From positions 58,276,985-58,340,984 of the forward strand of contig CM031615.1 in the NCBI GenBank assembly GCA_018398815.1: a stretch of DNA of 64,000 nt. The letters are read 5' to 3'. The DNA is from Conus ventricosus (lineage: Eukaryota; Mollusca; Gastropoda; Neogastropoda; Conidae). Of the stretch, positions 1 through 12,600 are shown piece after piece. The notes under the pieces are model-generated. The model worked only from the letters and a program-made list of their open reading frames with translations, did no database searches and was not told the origin of the DNA. Each line of letters begins with the position of its first letter. The first letter of the stretch is position 1. Position numbers and translations under genes: made by a program.

Positions 1-104
1 ACTCTCTCTCTGTCTCTCTCTCTCTCTGTCTCTCTCTCTCTCCCTTCCTCACTCTCTCCCTCCCCCTCCCCCCTCCCTCTCTCTCTCTCTCTCACTCATG
101 TGCA

Positions 105-138
<34 letters not shown>

Positions 139-180
139 GCGCGCGGGCAAACACACGCACGCGCGCGCGCCTCTATATCT
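1..180. repeat. Low-complexity CT/CA/CG tract
   Basis: Runs of (CT)n, then C-rich sequence, then (CA)n and alternating CG/CA occupy the left edge. No coding potential is seen. The remainder up to 989 holds a second microsatellite and otherwise unassigned sequence; short ORFs there show no recognisable domain. Confidence 0.9.
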
Positions 181-337
181 GTTTCATGAATATATTTAAA
201 GAAATGGGTGGAGGCAGGACTCACGTTGTCTATTGTTTTTATGCAGTCATCTGAACCCCAGAATAGAATTCTAAAGAGCCGTCTTAGAGCATCTATTTCG
301 TTCCATTAGACTTCAGGTATGAGTCCAATCTTGCCAG

Positions 338-338
<1 letters not shown>

Positions 339-385
<47 letters not shown>
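339..385. repeat. (GT)n microsatellite
   Basis: An uninterrupted GT dinucleotide run of about 46 bp. ORFs that cross it encode poly(TH) and are artefacts of the repeat. Confidence 0.95.
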
Positions 386-387
<2 letters not shown>

Positions 388-989
388 GTCTTTGGAGGCT
401 TGGCTGGCATTTTCTATTTTTAGCTTTTGAAACAGGCGCTGCACGCGAGGCCAACTGTATTAGGGTATATGAAAAATAAAACATCGGTTTTCAATTGTAC
501 ACTGTCCGGGAAAAAAATCCCATGAATGATTTGTGGGCTGGAGCAGCAAGCTTCGATATCTGTTGGTGTGCACACTGCAGAATTTTAAACGGTCAACTTG
601 AGTGACTGCCTTTTTTTCAATGTAATGGGTCGTCTGCTGTCTGCAGCATTTTTTAAAGGGTATTATATTTTGTGCTTCATGACTCGCGATGTGCGTGTCA
701 GAGGGAGCCCTGGTGGTGGTGATGGTGGTGGAGAGAGAGGGGGTAGGATGTGGGAGAAGCACCATGTATGTTTGTGTGTGCACGTGCGTTGGATCACGGT
801 TGTGTTCGCATGGGTGAACAGCTTGCACTTGTGTATGTTTATGTACTGGACAGAGGGTGACAAACAGGATTGTAGGAGGAAACAAGTAAAAACTTGATCA
901 GTCATTCAGTCTTGAAAGACTTGACCGTGTTTAGGAAAGTTAGAAAGAGAGAAAGGTGTACAGAGGTAAACTTTTTTTGTGTGTGTCGC

Positions 990-1035
990 ACCAAAGACAG
1001 TACGCCCTATGGGCGTAGGGCGTACAATCTTTGGT
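990..1035. repeat. 46-bp near-perfect palindrome, copy 1
   Basis: The sequence opens ACCAAAGACAGTACGCCC and closes with its near reverse complement, ending CTTTGGT, so it can fold into one long hairpin. A related palindrome lies at 1,641-1,681 with the same outer arms. The stretch between them (1,036-1,640) shows no gene or other structure that I recognise. Confidence 0.75.
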
Positions 1036-1640
1036 CGGATTCCCGACTTCCGCTCACGGCACGTGCGGACGTGATTCCTCAGATCCCGCGTCGACACTGT
1101 GTTTTGACTGAGGCCGAGGAATGTATTGATATGCACTGTGACCAAAGAACAAATTTGCATTTTTACTGGCGTTAGTTAGACCAAAAAAAAAAAAAAAAAA
1201 AAAAAGAAAGAAAGCGTAAGATAAGGAACAATTCTTTAGCATGTGATAAACAGAACCGAAACATGACGACTGGTGTAGCGGAGCGTTAGGAGTGTCCAAT
1301 GACAAAAGGTGTGGTAAAAGTTCTGAAAAAAGTGAAATATATCATCGGTAGCTTGAACTGCAGCTACTGTGTTGAAAACTTTTCCCACCGCAAAAGATGA
1401 AGATAATCTAGTGTAGTGTCAGTAAAAGAACAAACAAACAACAACAAAAATTGACTTTCCCGGTGAGTGGTGCCGTGACGCCCGGATGCTTAGCGGAAGT
1501 GCACCTCGTGTGAGAAGTGTACACGTCACTGACGGTCAGGTAAACAAGCAGACGAACCCCGGCAGTACCACACGTGGGTTCGGAGAGGACGGACCGCTAA
1601 CTTCTTGTTAGTTCAGAAGCTAGGTCGTACTCGGGGTGTT

Positions 1641-1681
1641 ACCAAAGACAGTACTCCCGCAGGGCGTGTACTGTCTTTGGT
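1641..1681. repeat. 41-bp palindrome, copy 2
   Basis: Arms ACCAAAGACAGTAC and GTACTGTCTTTGGT are exact reverse complements around a GC-rich centre. It shares its outer arms with the palindrome at 990-1,035 and differs in the centre, so the two look like members of one hairpin repeat family rather than chance palindromes. Confidence 0.75.
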
Positions 1682-2063
1682 TTTACTCACACTAGCGACA
1701 GACCAGTGCTAGGGCCTCCAGAGTATAGAAGTGTTGCCATAGCACAGCGACAGAACAGCGGTAGACGGTTATCTTCTTCTTCCGTATTACACCCACGGTC
1801 AACGTTCTGACCATTATTGGCGTTTTTCGGGAGTGCGCAAAAAAAAAAAAAAAGGAAGTAGGGGAGGGGTGGGGGTGGGGTGTTGACGGTCTATTGTGGA
1901 CTTGACACCTTTGAAGAAAAGGTGCCAAGGCTGGGGGACAGGACGGCGTCTGCTGGCAGGCTGTTCCAGTCCCTGACCTTACGAGGGAAGAAGGCCATAT
2001 TGCGGTAGTCATTTTTGGCGGGGATCCTCTTCAGCTGTTTGCTGTGGCATCTTCTGGAACGGG

Positions 2064-4274
2064 TCACAGCAAGGGCCAGTTGGTTACAGCACACAGTACA
2101 CACACCAGTTTGTTGATGATTTTGTACATCATGCAGAGGCGTGCTGTACGTCGGCGCTGTACCAGGGGGGGGGGCCATTTCAACTCATGCAGCATCTGTT
2201 CCACACTGGAAGTTTTCCTGTGGCTATTGAGGACAAAGCGAGCTGCGCGTCGTTGGACCTTCTCCAGAGAGTCACAATCATTCTTATCGTGGGGATCCCA
2301 GACACAGGCTGAGTACTCGAGTACTGGGCGGATCAGAGCTTTGTATGCTGTTTGTTTGATGCGCTTGGAGCCGATTTTTAGGTTTCGTCGGAGAAAACCC
2401 AGTGTGCTGTTTGACTTATTGACGATGCTGGTGATGTGCTGGTCCCAACGTCCATCACTCTGGATGGTGACCCCAAGGTACCTGGTCGAGGAGACGTGTT
2501 CCAGCTGCTGGCCATGGAGTGTGTAGGCCACCTCTGGTGTCGGCTTCCGGCTTCGTTGAACTGTTAGGACGCTACACTTGTCAGGGTGGAACTCCATGTC
2601 CCACTGAGTCTCCCACTCACTCAGGGCGTCAAGATCCTCCTGCAGTATCCTGCGGTCCGTATCAGACCTGATAGGGCGGTCAATGGCAGTGTCGTCTGCA
2701 AAGAGTCTGACATTGGACAAGACATGGCTTGGCATGTCATTGATGTAAACCAGAAACAGGCAAGGGCCCAGGACAGAGCCCTGGGGAACCCCAGACTTCA
2801 CTTTGACGAACTCGGACCTGCTCCCCTCCACGACCACGGCCTGCCTCCTGCCTCGCAGGAAGTTGGAAATCCATCGATTTGTGTCACCCCTAACACCATA
2901 GTGGTCAAGTTTATGCATTAGTAAGCTGTGGTTTACCTTATCAAAAGCTTTAGCAAAGTCAAGTACTACCATGTCAGTTGCGAGACCTTTGTCCAGGTTA
3001 AATGTTAATTGATCTGACAGCTCAAGCAGTTGTGTTTCGCAGGAGTGTTTCTTGCGGAAGCCATGTTGCTGTGGCGTCAAAATGTTAGAAGATTCTAGAT
3101 GTCCCATCACGTTGCTGACAATCACGTGTTCCAAGATCTTGCACGAGACGCAAGTAAGGGAGACTGGACGGTAGTTGCTTGGTTTGTAGTGTTCTCCCTT
3201 CTTATACACAGGCGTGACATGTGCAGTGCGCCAGTCTTCGGGGACACAGCCAGTGGAAAGTGAGCGCTGGTAGATGCTCGTAAGGAGAGGAGCCACCTCA
3301 CTGGCCAGGGCTTTCAGCACACGTGGGGAGATGTTGTCTGGGCCTGCTGCTTTCGCCGGGTTCAGGTTCGCCAGCAGCTTCTCAACTCCTGGTGATGTGA
3401 TACTGAAGACTGGCATGGTGGGAAAGTCCTCTCGACTGCCTGGCATGCTACATTTCTCATGAACTCCTGTTGGGTTGTAATCTTTGCCTTCGCTGAAAGC
3501 TGTGACGAACTGGCTGCCCAGAGCCTCAGCCTTGGCCTTCGAGTCGGTGACGAGGCGGCCCTGGACCTTAAGGGAGGGAACACCTGACTGAGACGTACGC
3601 TGGTGTTTAATGTACGTCCAAAACCGCTTTGTGCATGATGTCATGTCCTGCTCTTCTTCCTGAGGGGTGAACAGTCGGTTGACATAGTCCCAGTACGCAC
3701 GTCTCAATTTCTGCTGCACCTCTCTTCTCAGTCGCCTGACTTCTGTCTTCAGCTCCTCAGTTCCATGCTTCTTCATTTTTCGGTAAGTTCTGTCCCTTTT
3801 CCGCAGGAGGCGTCTCACTTCTAAGGTGATCCATGGGTAGGAATTGGTTTTCCTGGGAATCTTGTGGGGAATATTACTTGTGATACTGCCCTGAATGGTG
3901 GTCTTGAATTTCGTCCACAAGTCTTCTACGGAGGTCGAGTCATTTGAAGCCATGGCATCCATCTCAATTTGGAGCTCCGCCATCTCTTTCTTCATGCTGG
4001 ACCAGTCCGCTTTGTTGTACAGGGGGATAGGGCGTGACCCGCAGTTGGACAGAGAGACCTTCATGTTGTACTCAACATACACAATCTCATGGTCCGAGAG
4101 GCCGGGCAATATCTCTACGCGGGGGATCAGGCTAGGGTAGTTTGTCATGACGAGGTCAAGGGTGTTTTCTAACCTAGTGGGCTTGAGGACGACCTGCACG
4201 AGTCCAACGTCGTGGAGCAAGTCAAGGAATTTCCGATGAAGGTCAGGATAGGAACTCGATGGCTTGAGGGTCAT
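2064..4274 (-). pseudogene. Retrotransposon ORF, 3' part: C-terminal endonuclease and reverse transcriptase
   Basis: A 736-residue frame. It begins inside the endonuclease, with the SDHEIVYVEYN motif containing the catalytic His, then a basic linker, then RT domains: the VLDFAKAFDKVNHSLL motif, the SGVPQGSVLGP motif and the VRLFADDTAID catalytic motif. The C-terminal part has the W-Q/thumb region and LEYSACVWDPHDKND. This normally copies element RNA at a nicked target. The last ~15 residues are out of frame: the usual ending (RNMAFFPRKVRDWNSLP) continues in another frame from about 2,100 down to a TAG at 1,891-1,893, so a second frameshift lies near 2,070-2,110. RT motifs are otherwise well kept, suggesting moderate age. 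Confidence 0.9.
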
Positions 4275-4300
4275 AGTGGACCAGTCCCAGTCAGGAAGGT

Positions 4301-5095
4301 TCAGATCCCTGCTATGAGCAGTTGTGCGCCATTGGTAGCAGCAGCCTTTCTGACAGATGACTCAAACTGAATAAGGCTTTCTTTATCACCTGTCTTTCGT
4401 CGATAGTAGGCACAGACATATAGGTGCCTTCTGGTCTTTGTGACGATTTTTACCCATAGAATCTCACACTCCGTGTCAAATTCCGTCACTAGTGTGCTCT
4501 GGATATCCTCCTTCACTGCCAGGAGAATACCACCACCATCACTGTTCCTGTCCTTACGGTACACTGTATAAGAGTCTGGTAAGATCTCAGAGTTCTGTAC
4601 TCTGACATCCAGGTGAGTTTCAGTCCCAATAATAATATCAGGTTTTGTACTGTCCACAAGGTTAATAGTCTCAGCTCTTTTCCCTCTCACAGATCTGAAA
4701 TTTATATTCAAGATTCTTAAGGGTCTGTTTCTCTGTTTGTTTTGTTGGCTGGCTCTTGATGGGGTAGAAGAATGGAGGGGCTTGAAGTCAACATCAGATG
4801 AGACTGATCCCATGGAGTGCTGACTAAGAGAACCTATGTGGCTGCTTTCCTGCTCCACTCCATGTAAGTCAAAGGCAGTACAGCTATAATTTGGGTTTCC
4901 ACACACTATACAGTGCCACGTAACGTCGCTGGCGTCCAGTTTGTTGTAGGAGTGAGTATTTAAGCTCTGGCAATGGGCGTGATACCACATACCACACGTC
5001 TCACAGGCCACTCCTTTCTGTTGCCATGCTACAGTTTGGTCACATGTCCCACACGGGTACTTGGATATGCTATCACCGGAACCAGGCATAGACAA
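4301..5095 (-). pseudogene. Retrotransposon ORF, 5' part: PHD finger and N-terminal endonuclease
   Basis: A 264-residue reading frame. Residues ~14-62 hold a Cys4-His-Cys3 pattern (CGTCD, CETCGMWYHAHC, WHCIVCG) typical of a PHD finger. After a Ser-rich linker, residues ~125-264 match the start of the endonuclease/exonuclease/phosphatase fold, with the early Asn motif NINFRSVRGK and the catalytic-Glu motif TETHLD. The frame ends just after AQLLIAGI, where the family normally has a Gly-Asp-x-Asn motif. A one-base loss in a G run at about 4,300 explains the premature end, because the next frame carries on at once. Without repair the endonuclease is inactive. Confidence 0.85.
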
Positions 5096-6583
5096 CTACC
5101 TCAAGGCCCGGAGACTGACAGAGGAATGGCTGGACTATGGGTAGCGAGGATCTGTAGAGGAGAGTGGACAGGGGATTCATCTTTTGAGTGATGAGAAATT
5201 GAAATGGCAGTTTTTATGTTAGGAACACTGCACGCTTTTTAGCCCCACGAGATAAGGAGGGTTGGGTGTCTAATGTGAATGAGAATATACAAGAATTTTT
5301 GTAAAATCACTGTGAACAAGTTAAATACAAACATGGCGTTTTTGCGTGTTGAATCACTACTAGGGTTTGTTTGCCCCTGCTATATTTTGAAGAAACATTG
5401 CAGCCGTTTGGCTTGAGTTAAACATGAAACCAAAGTTCCAGTATTCAAATTCAGTGTTGACATTTTGTATGTATTTTGCCTATAAGAATGCTGGTCACAA
5501 GTATGATCATTTGTACATACACAAACCTACATACGTGCACATAAACACACAAGCTTTCATGCACAAACAGCACACAAACACATGCATGCATGAACTCGCA
5601 TAAAAAGGGAGGGTTTGGATGGGGATGGGGGTATAAATTGGTTTTGATTTTTTTGTATCTCTTAAATTAAGAATTGTGAGCCACAGTGGGGACGATAGTC
5701 ACGATGTTTGTGAGATTCCCCAAATCTACTTCCCCTTACCCCATTTAGGCATGTTCTTCACAGCCTTCCTCACTTGCCTGCATAGCAAACTGGTGAACAT
5801 AAGTTCATGTGTGTTATTGTCTGAGAAGAACTGGCGAGATTCGGCAGTTTGAGGAATCTGATGAACACGTGCATGCAACTACATATCCACACATTATTAG
5901 TAGTTGAACCTTCATTATCTGTATTAATGACTCCTTCCAGAAGACAAGATGCATGTATCTGTTTTTTTTGGGGTTTTTTTATGTATATAAAAGAAAACCA
6001 CACAACTGAAACGTAAGATTATTATAGCTAGTTCTGATAACATGTGTGTTTTACAATGCAAGCCTATCTAAATGTTAATCATTTGCATCGCAGGTCAGCT
6101 GTTTATCATTTACGTTTTTCTTCTTCTTCCTCGTCGTGCATTTTCATTTGAATTGCTAAGTTAAATAATACTTGGTGTGTGTTGTGGGGGACCTTCTTTA
6201 TGTGGATAGCCTACAGGGGACATCCAATTTCCTTTGGAGCCGGAGGTTGCGTTCAGAACCCTGCAGTAACCCTAGAACAGAAAGGGAGCAGATGCTTGAA
6301 GAACTCCATAGTTTCAGCCTAGCCTGGCACATACTTTTAAAGCTTTTTCACCTCTTTGGCAGACTTGACAAACGGTTGAAACACATCAGGATCACTGAGA
6401 CCCAACAAATAACGCAAGATAGCTGGAAATGTTGGTTTTCAACACATCTCTTTGATGTTCCTTCAAGGCCATTGACTGGATTGACTGGCTTGCCTCTTCC
6501 TTTCTTTCCATCGTTCTTGCTTTCATTCCTGTCCTCCTCCTTTATTTTCTATGTAAACAGATGTATTTATTTATGTGGTGCAG
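5096..6583. other. Unassigned sequence left of the first INTS13 exon seen
   Basis: Probably intronic INTS13 sequence plus the 5' UTR of the neighbouring retroelement. I searched by eye for the missing INTS13 N-terminal exons here and in 1-1,890 and found none. The final ~40 bases before 6,584 include a weak pyrimidine-rich stretch and a TGCAG acceptor. Confidence 0.5.
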
Positions 6584-6674
6584 ATTGATTCCAGTCAACA
6601 ATGTGGAGGTGATCTTCATCCATATCACGCCGGTCAAGGAGCCGACGTATATCAATGACAGGAAGAGAAGAGAG
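6584..6674 (+). CDS. INTS13: INTS13 exon a (first in window)
   Basis: Acceptor TGCAG at 6,579-6,583, donor GAG|GTATAA. It starts with the last base of a split codon and encodes [20 protein letters not shown]..., matching the vertebrate stretch around KCELVLIHTYPVGED at the end of the VWA-like domain. It ends in phase 0 with ...DRKRRE. Confidence 0.85.
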
Positions 6675-9600
6675 GTATAATGATATACAGTGAATGCGTT
6701 ATTATAGAAATAAGAAAATGAAAAAGTGAACAAGTAAGCTGTACAGTGAAAGTGAATCAGAATTCATGTGGTTTCCTGGGAGGTTTTTTTTTAGTTTTTT
6801 TTTTAAATACTTCATTTATTTTCAGGACATCCTTTGATGTTTTATTGGATGTGTTATGACTGATAAGAGATATCAGAGCCATGAGATCTGATAAATACGT
6901 CTTCACTGATTAAAGTTTTGAAATCTGTTTTTTTTAGTGATTATAGAGTGATATACATTGCTGTGAATTTGGGGGTGAGGAAAATATGTTATTCATGACA
7001 TGATAAACACAAATTGATACTGGGACAAAAGTGTCTATGTCTGTTTTTTGTTGTGGTGGAATTACAAGTATTCTGTGTGTGTGTGTGTTTTTTTAATTTT
7101 TATTTTTTCAGCAAGTGCGTCTCCTGGTAAGGTGAATGTTTACGCTTTGCTACAAGAATCTGAAAGAACAAATGAAGTGAGAAAAGACTCTTTCAGATCA
7201 TCCAGATCTAACGGATTTCTGTTTGTGACTGAAAATTCTAAAAAGGTCATTGTGCTCTGCAGATTGCATTTGTCACTTTCCCATTTTCAAAACACTGATG
7301 TTTAGAATTAATGCAAACGTCAACCAGAAATGACAGGCAGCAAACAACAGTCGACGTGTGCAGGAAAACACCTGCAGAGCGTAAACCTTTTGGTAGGTCA
7401 AACATATCGTGGATAAGCTCTTTGATCAGCATCGGCACCACAGAACCACTCGGAATGGGATAGGTTTGTCTCCAGTTCGTGTCATTTTTTCCACCATTGA
7501 TTCGTTAAAATTAGTTTAGTAGTTTTTGCATATATTTGCTGAATAGATACTGGATCTGCCCATGGATCCAGCTCAGCACCACGATCTCTGCCAAAATTCA
7601 GTGGGTTCATCTTGGGCCACATTCCATCTTTGCATCAGCTGTTCAAGTTCCATTGCAATAGATGATGTTTGGAAATCTGCAAGGGAGGTAATCTGTGTTA
7701 GAGCTCATTTTCAGCAAAGTGACTCGGCCTGGGTGGTTTTTTTCCCCCCTATTTGTTAGCTTAACAGTTAAATCAGAGAAAATGCCAAAACACGGGTATG
7801 AATTGTGGGCCTGGAATGCAGACCATGATATCCCAACTGTTATCCTAGTGTGTGCTTCAAATAAAAAATTTTGACTTGTGAGTCGATTTTAATGTGGTGA
7901 CAGCCCTGATGTGGCCCTTTGCGGTCGGCTGGGCTATAAGCAACATTATCTTATCAAATAAAAGATTTGACTCTGGATCTATTTGCTTGGCCAATAAACT
8001 AAGAAAAGGTAACTTGGTTTACAATGGAAAAAACACAGGCTACTTCTCCCTTAATTTTTTTTATATTTTCTACATGGTCTGTTTTGTCCCATCGGTCAGT
8101 TTAACAGTTTTGCTATAAACCAAGAAAAGACAACTTGATTTGCAGTGGAAAAACACAGGCTATCTTGCCCATAGTTTTTTTTTTTAATTTTCCACATGGT
8201 CTGTTTTGTCCATCAGTCAGTTAAACAGTTCAGTTAGTAAAGGAAATGCCAAAACATGAGCCTGTAATGTAGACACTGTGTTGTTACATATCAATCAATT
8301 CAGATCCACGTCTTGGGTTTGATGTGATGTTTGTTAACCAAATGGCTACTGCACATTGATGTTGACCCATAAACGGAGAAAAGGTAACTCTGTTTGCAAT
8401 GTAAAGACAGGTTTTATCTTCCCCTGATTTTTTTTTTCCACGGCAGGTCAGATGTTTCACTAGTTTTTGCATAATGATGCTAACAGACAAACCAGCTGAT
8501 GTTGGTGAAAATGTAACTTCCTTGAGGTTACATTGTAACTTCCTTGAGGCAGCCCTGATGTGGCCCTCTGCGGTCGGCTGGGCTATAAGCAACATTATCT
8601 TACCTAACTTCCTTGAGGGCAGTAATAATTGTGACAAACATGTACATTTCGTAGCATCTGGACATAACGTACATCTTGTCAGCAGGGTCTGTGACCAAAC
8701 GAGTAACCTGAGCATGCACACCACAAAAAGGAGCTCACGGATGCTCTCACTTGTGATGAACACACTGTTCCTGTGCAGAGTCTTACCAATGCAGCCTGGC
8801 TGTTGTAGCCTTGAAAATATCAGCTAGAATTCGTCTTCAAGGAGCAAGGGGTCTTGACAAGGTGGTAGAGTGACCGGCAGTCCATAAAATGTGAAAAGGC
8901 TGAGAACTCATCATACTGCGACAGTTGTGTCGATGCACGGAAGAACGATGGAATCTGTTAGAGGTTCATCATGTCCAGGGCGTGGAAGATGGAGACCATC
9001 TATCTCTTTCTATCACCCTTTAAACCCCCCCAGAACTGAACCTGGTACCCCTTTACCACTGGATGGACTTTCAAGCCATGACAGTCTGATCCCACAAGTA
9101 ATTCAAACTCACGACGGTTAGCTACGCTGCTGAACTCTGAAACCATTTGAATACTGTTCCCACAAGAGCAGGCACAAACATCAAACTGCTTATTGAACTA
9201 GAAGGCTTTAAAATTGATGTTTTCATCAGAAGCAATGTGTCTTTTCTTTTTTTCTTTTTTTAACTTTACCTGATATCTGCCAGAGAGGAATAAAATGGAT
9301 ATCATTTGCTCTGTAGGAATTTCAGATTTTGTGCGTAAACCCAGTCACAGAAGATATCTTGATAATATCACCACATTTTTTGTTTGCTTGTGTTTGATTT
9401 TTCGTTTGTTTGTTTCTTGAAGTTTCATGATGCATTAAGGGATGGGAGTAGCCTCATCAGCATTGTCGTCAGTCATTATTGAATCAGTGCACCTTGGGGG
9501 ATGTAGTAGTGCAGTATGGGAAATAATGTTTGTATGCTTGATTTCAGTCTTTGGCATTCAGCCAAAATTGGTTTTTGATTCCTCTTCAGATATGACATCG

Positions 9601-12600
9601 GATATAATTGAAGTTGTAAGCCGTGTAATTTTCACTTATTTTTGTTGGTTTACAAGCAGTGAGGTACGGAGTGCTGAGGACGGGGACAGAAGAGGGGTGG
9701 TGGTGGTGGTGGTGGTGGTGGTGGATGGATGGTTAACAAGATAAGATAATGTTGCTTATAGCCCAGCCGACTGCAAAGGGCCACATCAGGGCTGGGATGG
9801 TTAACAAGCTTTGAACTTTGTACGGCTGGCTTGACTCACACCATGAGATAGATTCATCACCATGCATTTCTATTGCAAACAGTACAGAAGAATAGAGGCA
9901 GCGTTTTTGCTTTTTTTCTGAACGGCCATAAAATGGTTGGGAGTGAGATGATCCACATGGATATATGAGTGTGTGTGCATGTGCGTGCGTATACTGTGCA
10001 TCTGTGTGTGAAAGTGTGTGCGTGTATATATGAGAGCTATGTGTTTGTGTGTAAGTCCTTTGTAGTAAAGGAAGATCAGTAGTTTGCACTAGCCTTCATT
10101 GCTTTAGGGAGCATTGTTCACTACTGGGATTGGTTATAACATGTAAACGGATGGCTTTATGAATAACAGGCTTAGTCACTTACTGGTGGCTTGTAGTTCA
10201 GGATGTCAGGTTAATGCATGTGAAAACCATCATGTGTAAAAGGTTTGTTTCTGCATACAGTATGAATAATTTGCAGGAGAAATGAAATATTCTTCAAAAG
10301 AACTAATGATCAGTTCAGCAAGTTTGTGACGCAGTTGCCGGTCGCAGATTTTATATTGAAAGTAAACCATTGCCTATTGAATTTTTTGAAAAAATGGTTT
10401 GCCCTTTGTTTTTTTTATTTCTTTGTTTTTGCTGCCCTGTCTTTTGTGTTTTCTCTGTGACATTACAGCATCGTTCTTGTTTTGCTGCCCTGTCTTTTGT
10501 GTTTTCTCTGTGACATTACAGCATCGTTCTGCTCATTCTGATCACACTTCTTCACACCATACTAAAGTCTTGTCCTCTTACCACTGCAGCATCATCTTCC
10601 TAAGGACCCATCAAATCAGCTCAACTACCCTCCAAATAACTTGTTTAAAGAAATAAACGCAACTCTGTGTGTCAATTTACTTCATAAGAAAGTGACTTTC
10701 AGCACAATCATTGTAAAAACCGATACTGACTCCGTAGTTTTTTTACTTTTTGACAGTTATCAGATTCAGTGATCATACTTAGCCATGAAAAGTAGAAATC
10801 AGTAGGGTATCTGACCTTGCTAAAGAATTGTGACATTTATTGCTCAGCCCTCTGCTGACATGCATGTTGGGTGTAGTCTGCACACCATTGTGCCACAAAA
10901 AACAAAACAAAAAAAAAAAAAAAAAGAAAGATAAAAATTTGTGATACAGACATTACCAAAAAAACCCCCCACCAAATAGATATCTCTTGAACTGTATTTA
11001 CAGTTAATGTGACAGCTAGTTCTTCTGTGTTTGTGGATAATTTACCTTTCGACATTTAATATTGGCTTCAAAACTGCTCACTTTAGCTGTTATTCTAGTC
11101 TTGATTTACTGCAAGTCAGACAAAAAGCATTCTGCTTTCAGTGAAGAGATTTCTTAAAGAGAATAACATTTTTCATCTGATTTAAGATTTTACAGAAGAA
11201 AGATTCTTAACAAAATCCCCAGTGTGTTTTTAGAAGGTGTATTTCAAAGGGTTGTGTGAATGAGGTTTTTTTTGTGTTTTTTTGTTTGTTTTTTAGATGA
11301 CTTGTGAGTTGACTTCAACGCAGTGACTGCCCTTAAATGGCCCGTTGCAGCCGGCTGGGTCTATAAGGGACATTACCTTACATTACATTAGAATGGACTG
11401 TTAAGTGCAAATAAGTTTTCAAAGTGCACCTGTTTACATGAACATGCTCAAATCTTGGCTGAGAAATACACAAACAGCAAATTCCAGGTATGCTGATTTT
11501 TCTTGGGGGGAAAAAAAAAAGAAAGAAATTTAACAGTATACTGTGCAGTACGTGCTTGAAGTTTTACCTGGGACCAAGGCAAGACCTCCAAACAGAAATA
11601 AGAATGATTCCTTGGTCAGTCATGTTCATCATCTCGCTCTTGGGTTTGGGCAGGTGTCAGCTGAAGTGACCAGCGAGCTGTACGTGACCCAGTCGGGGAA
11701 CACACCTGTATTACAAGACGATCGAGCTGGTGCAGAAGCACTACGAGCTGGCCTCCACCACTGTCACTGGCATTCCTATGAAGGTAGGGTCTGCCAGCCA
11801 TGGAAGCCATTAGGTGTTCTTGCTGTCTGTCCGTCAGTGGTGTTGATAATTACTGATGCAGGGATGATAATCACAGAGATGCTTTTATGAGAAACGAATA
11901 TGTAGGGCTGATAATCACAGGCTGCAGGGATGGTAATACAGAGATGCAGGGATGATAATCATAGAGATGATAATCACAGAGATGCATGCATGAAAAACAA
12001 ATATATAGGGGTGAATCACAGAGATGCAGGGATGATAATCACAGAGATGCAGGGATGATAATCACAGAGATGCAGGGATGATGATCACAGATGCAGGGAT
12101 GATAATCACAGAGATGCAGGATGATAATCGCAGAGATGCAGGGATGATGATCACAGAGATGCAGGATGATGATCACAGAGATGCAGGGATGATGATCATA
12201 GAGATGCAGGATAATGATCAAAGAGATGCATAATGATAATCATTGAGATGCAGGGTAATCACAGAGATGAAAGGATGGTAATCACAAAGATGCAAGAATG
12301 ATAATCACAGAGATAGTAATTGCAGGGATGATGGTCACGGAGATGCAGGGATGCGAATTGCAGAGATGCAAGAATAATGATCTCAGAGATGCAGGGATGA
12401 TAATTGCAGCGCAGGAAGGATCATCACAGAGATGTAGGGATGATGATCACAGACATGCAGGAATGATAATCTCAGAGATGCAGGGACGATAATTTCAGAG
12501 ATGCAGGGACGATAATCTCGATGCAGGGATGATGATCACAGACATCCAGGAATGATAATCACAGACATGCAGGAATGATAATCACAGACATGCAGGAATG

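Larger units (their letters stand above)
1891..5095 (-). mobile_element. Non-LTR retrotransposon, CR1/jockey-like, PHD finger + endonuclease + RT, broken
   Basis: Read on the - strand, this is one polyprotein split by frameshifts: an N-terminal PHD-type zinc finger, an apurinic-type endonuclease and a reverse transcriptase with a FADD active site. It sits upstream of the first visible INTS13 exon, in the opposite orientation, probably inside an INTS13 intron that extends past the left edge. The 5' UTR should lie between 5,096 and roughly 5,250, and the 3' UTR below 1,891; I could not fix either end or find target duplications. Clade assignment within CR1/jockey/L2 needs a tree. Confidence 0.85.
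6675..11653 (+). other. INTS13 intron with duplicated segments and several short retroposons
   Basis: About 5 kb. It holds a degenerate tandem duplication (7,750-8,470), four copies of the short CAGCCCTGATG element (7,877; 8,550; 9,741; 11,165), a (GGT)n run at 9,695-9,724 and a 52-bp duplication at 10,428-10,531. No further exon was recognised; short ORFs in it have no family resemblance. Confidence 0.7.

Noticed and set aside
7048..7305. A candidate INTS13 exon after a TTTTTCAG at about 7,110
   Set aside because: The translation has no INTS13 similarity, and the exons at 6,584 and 11,654 already join in phase with continuous similarity.
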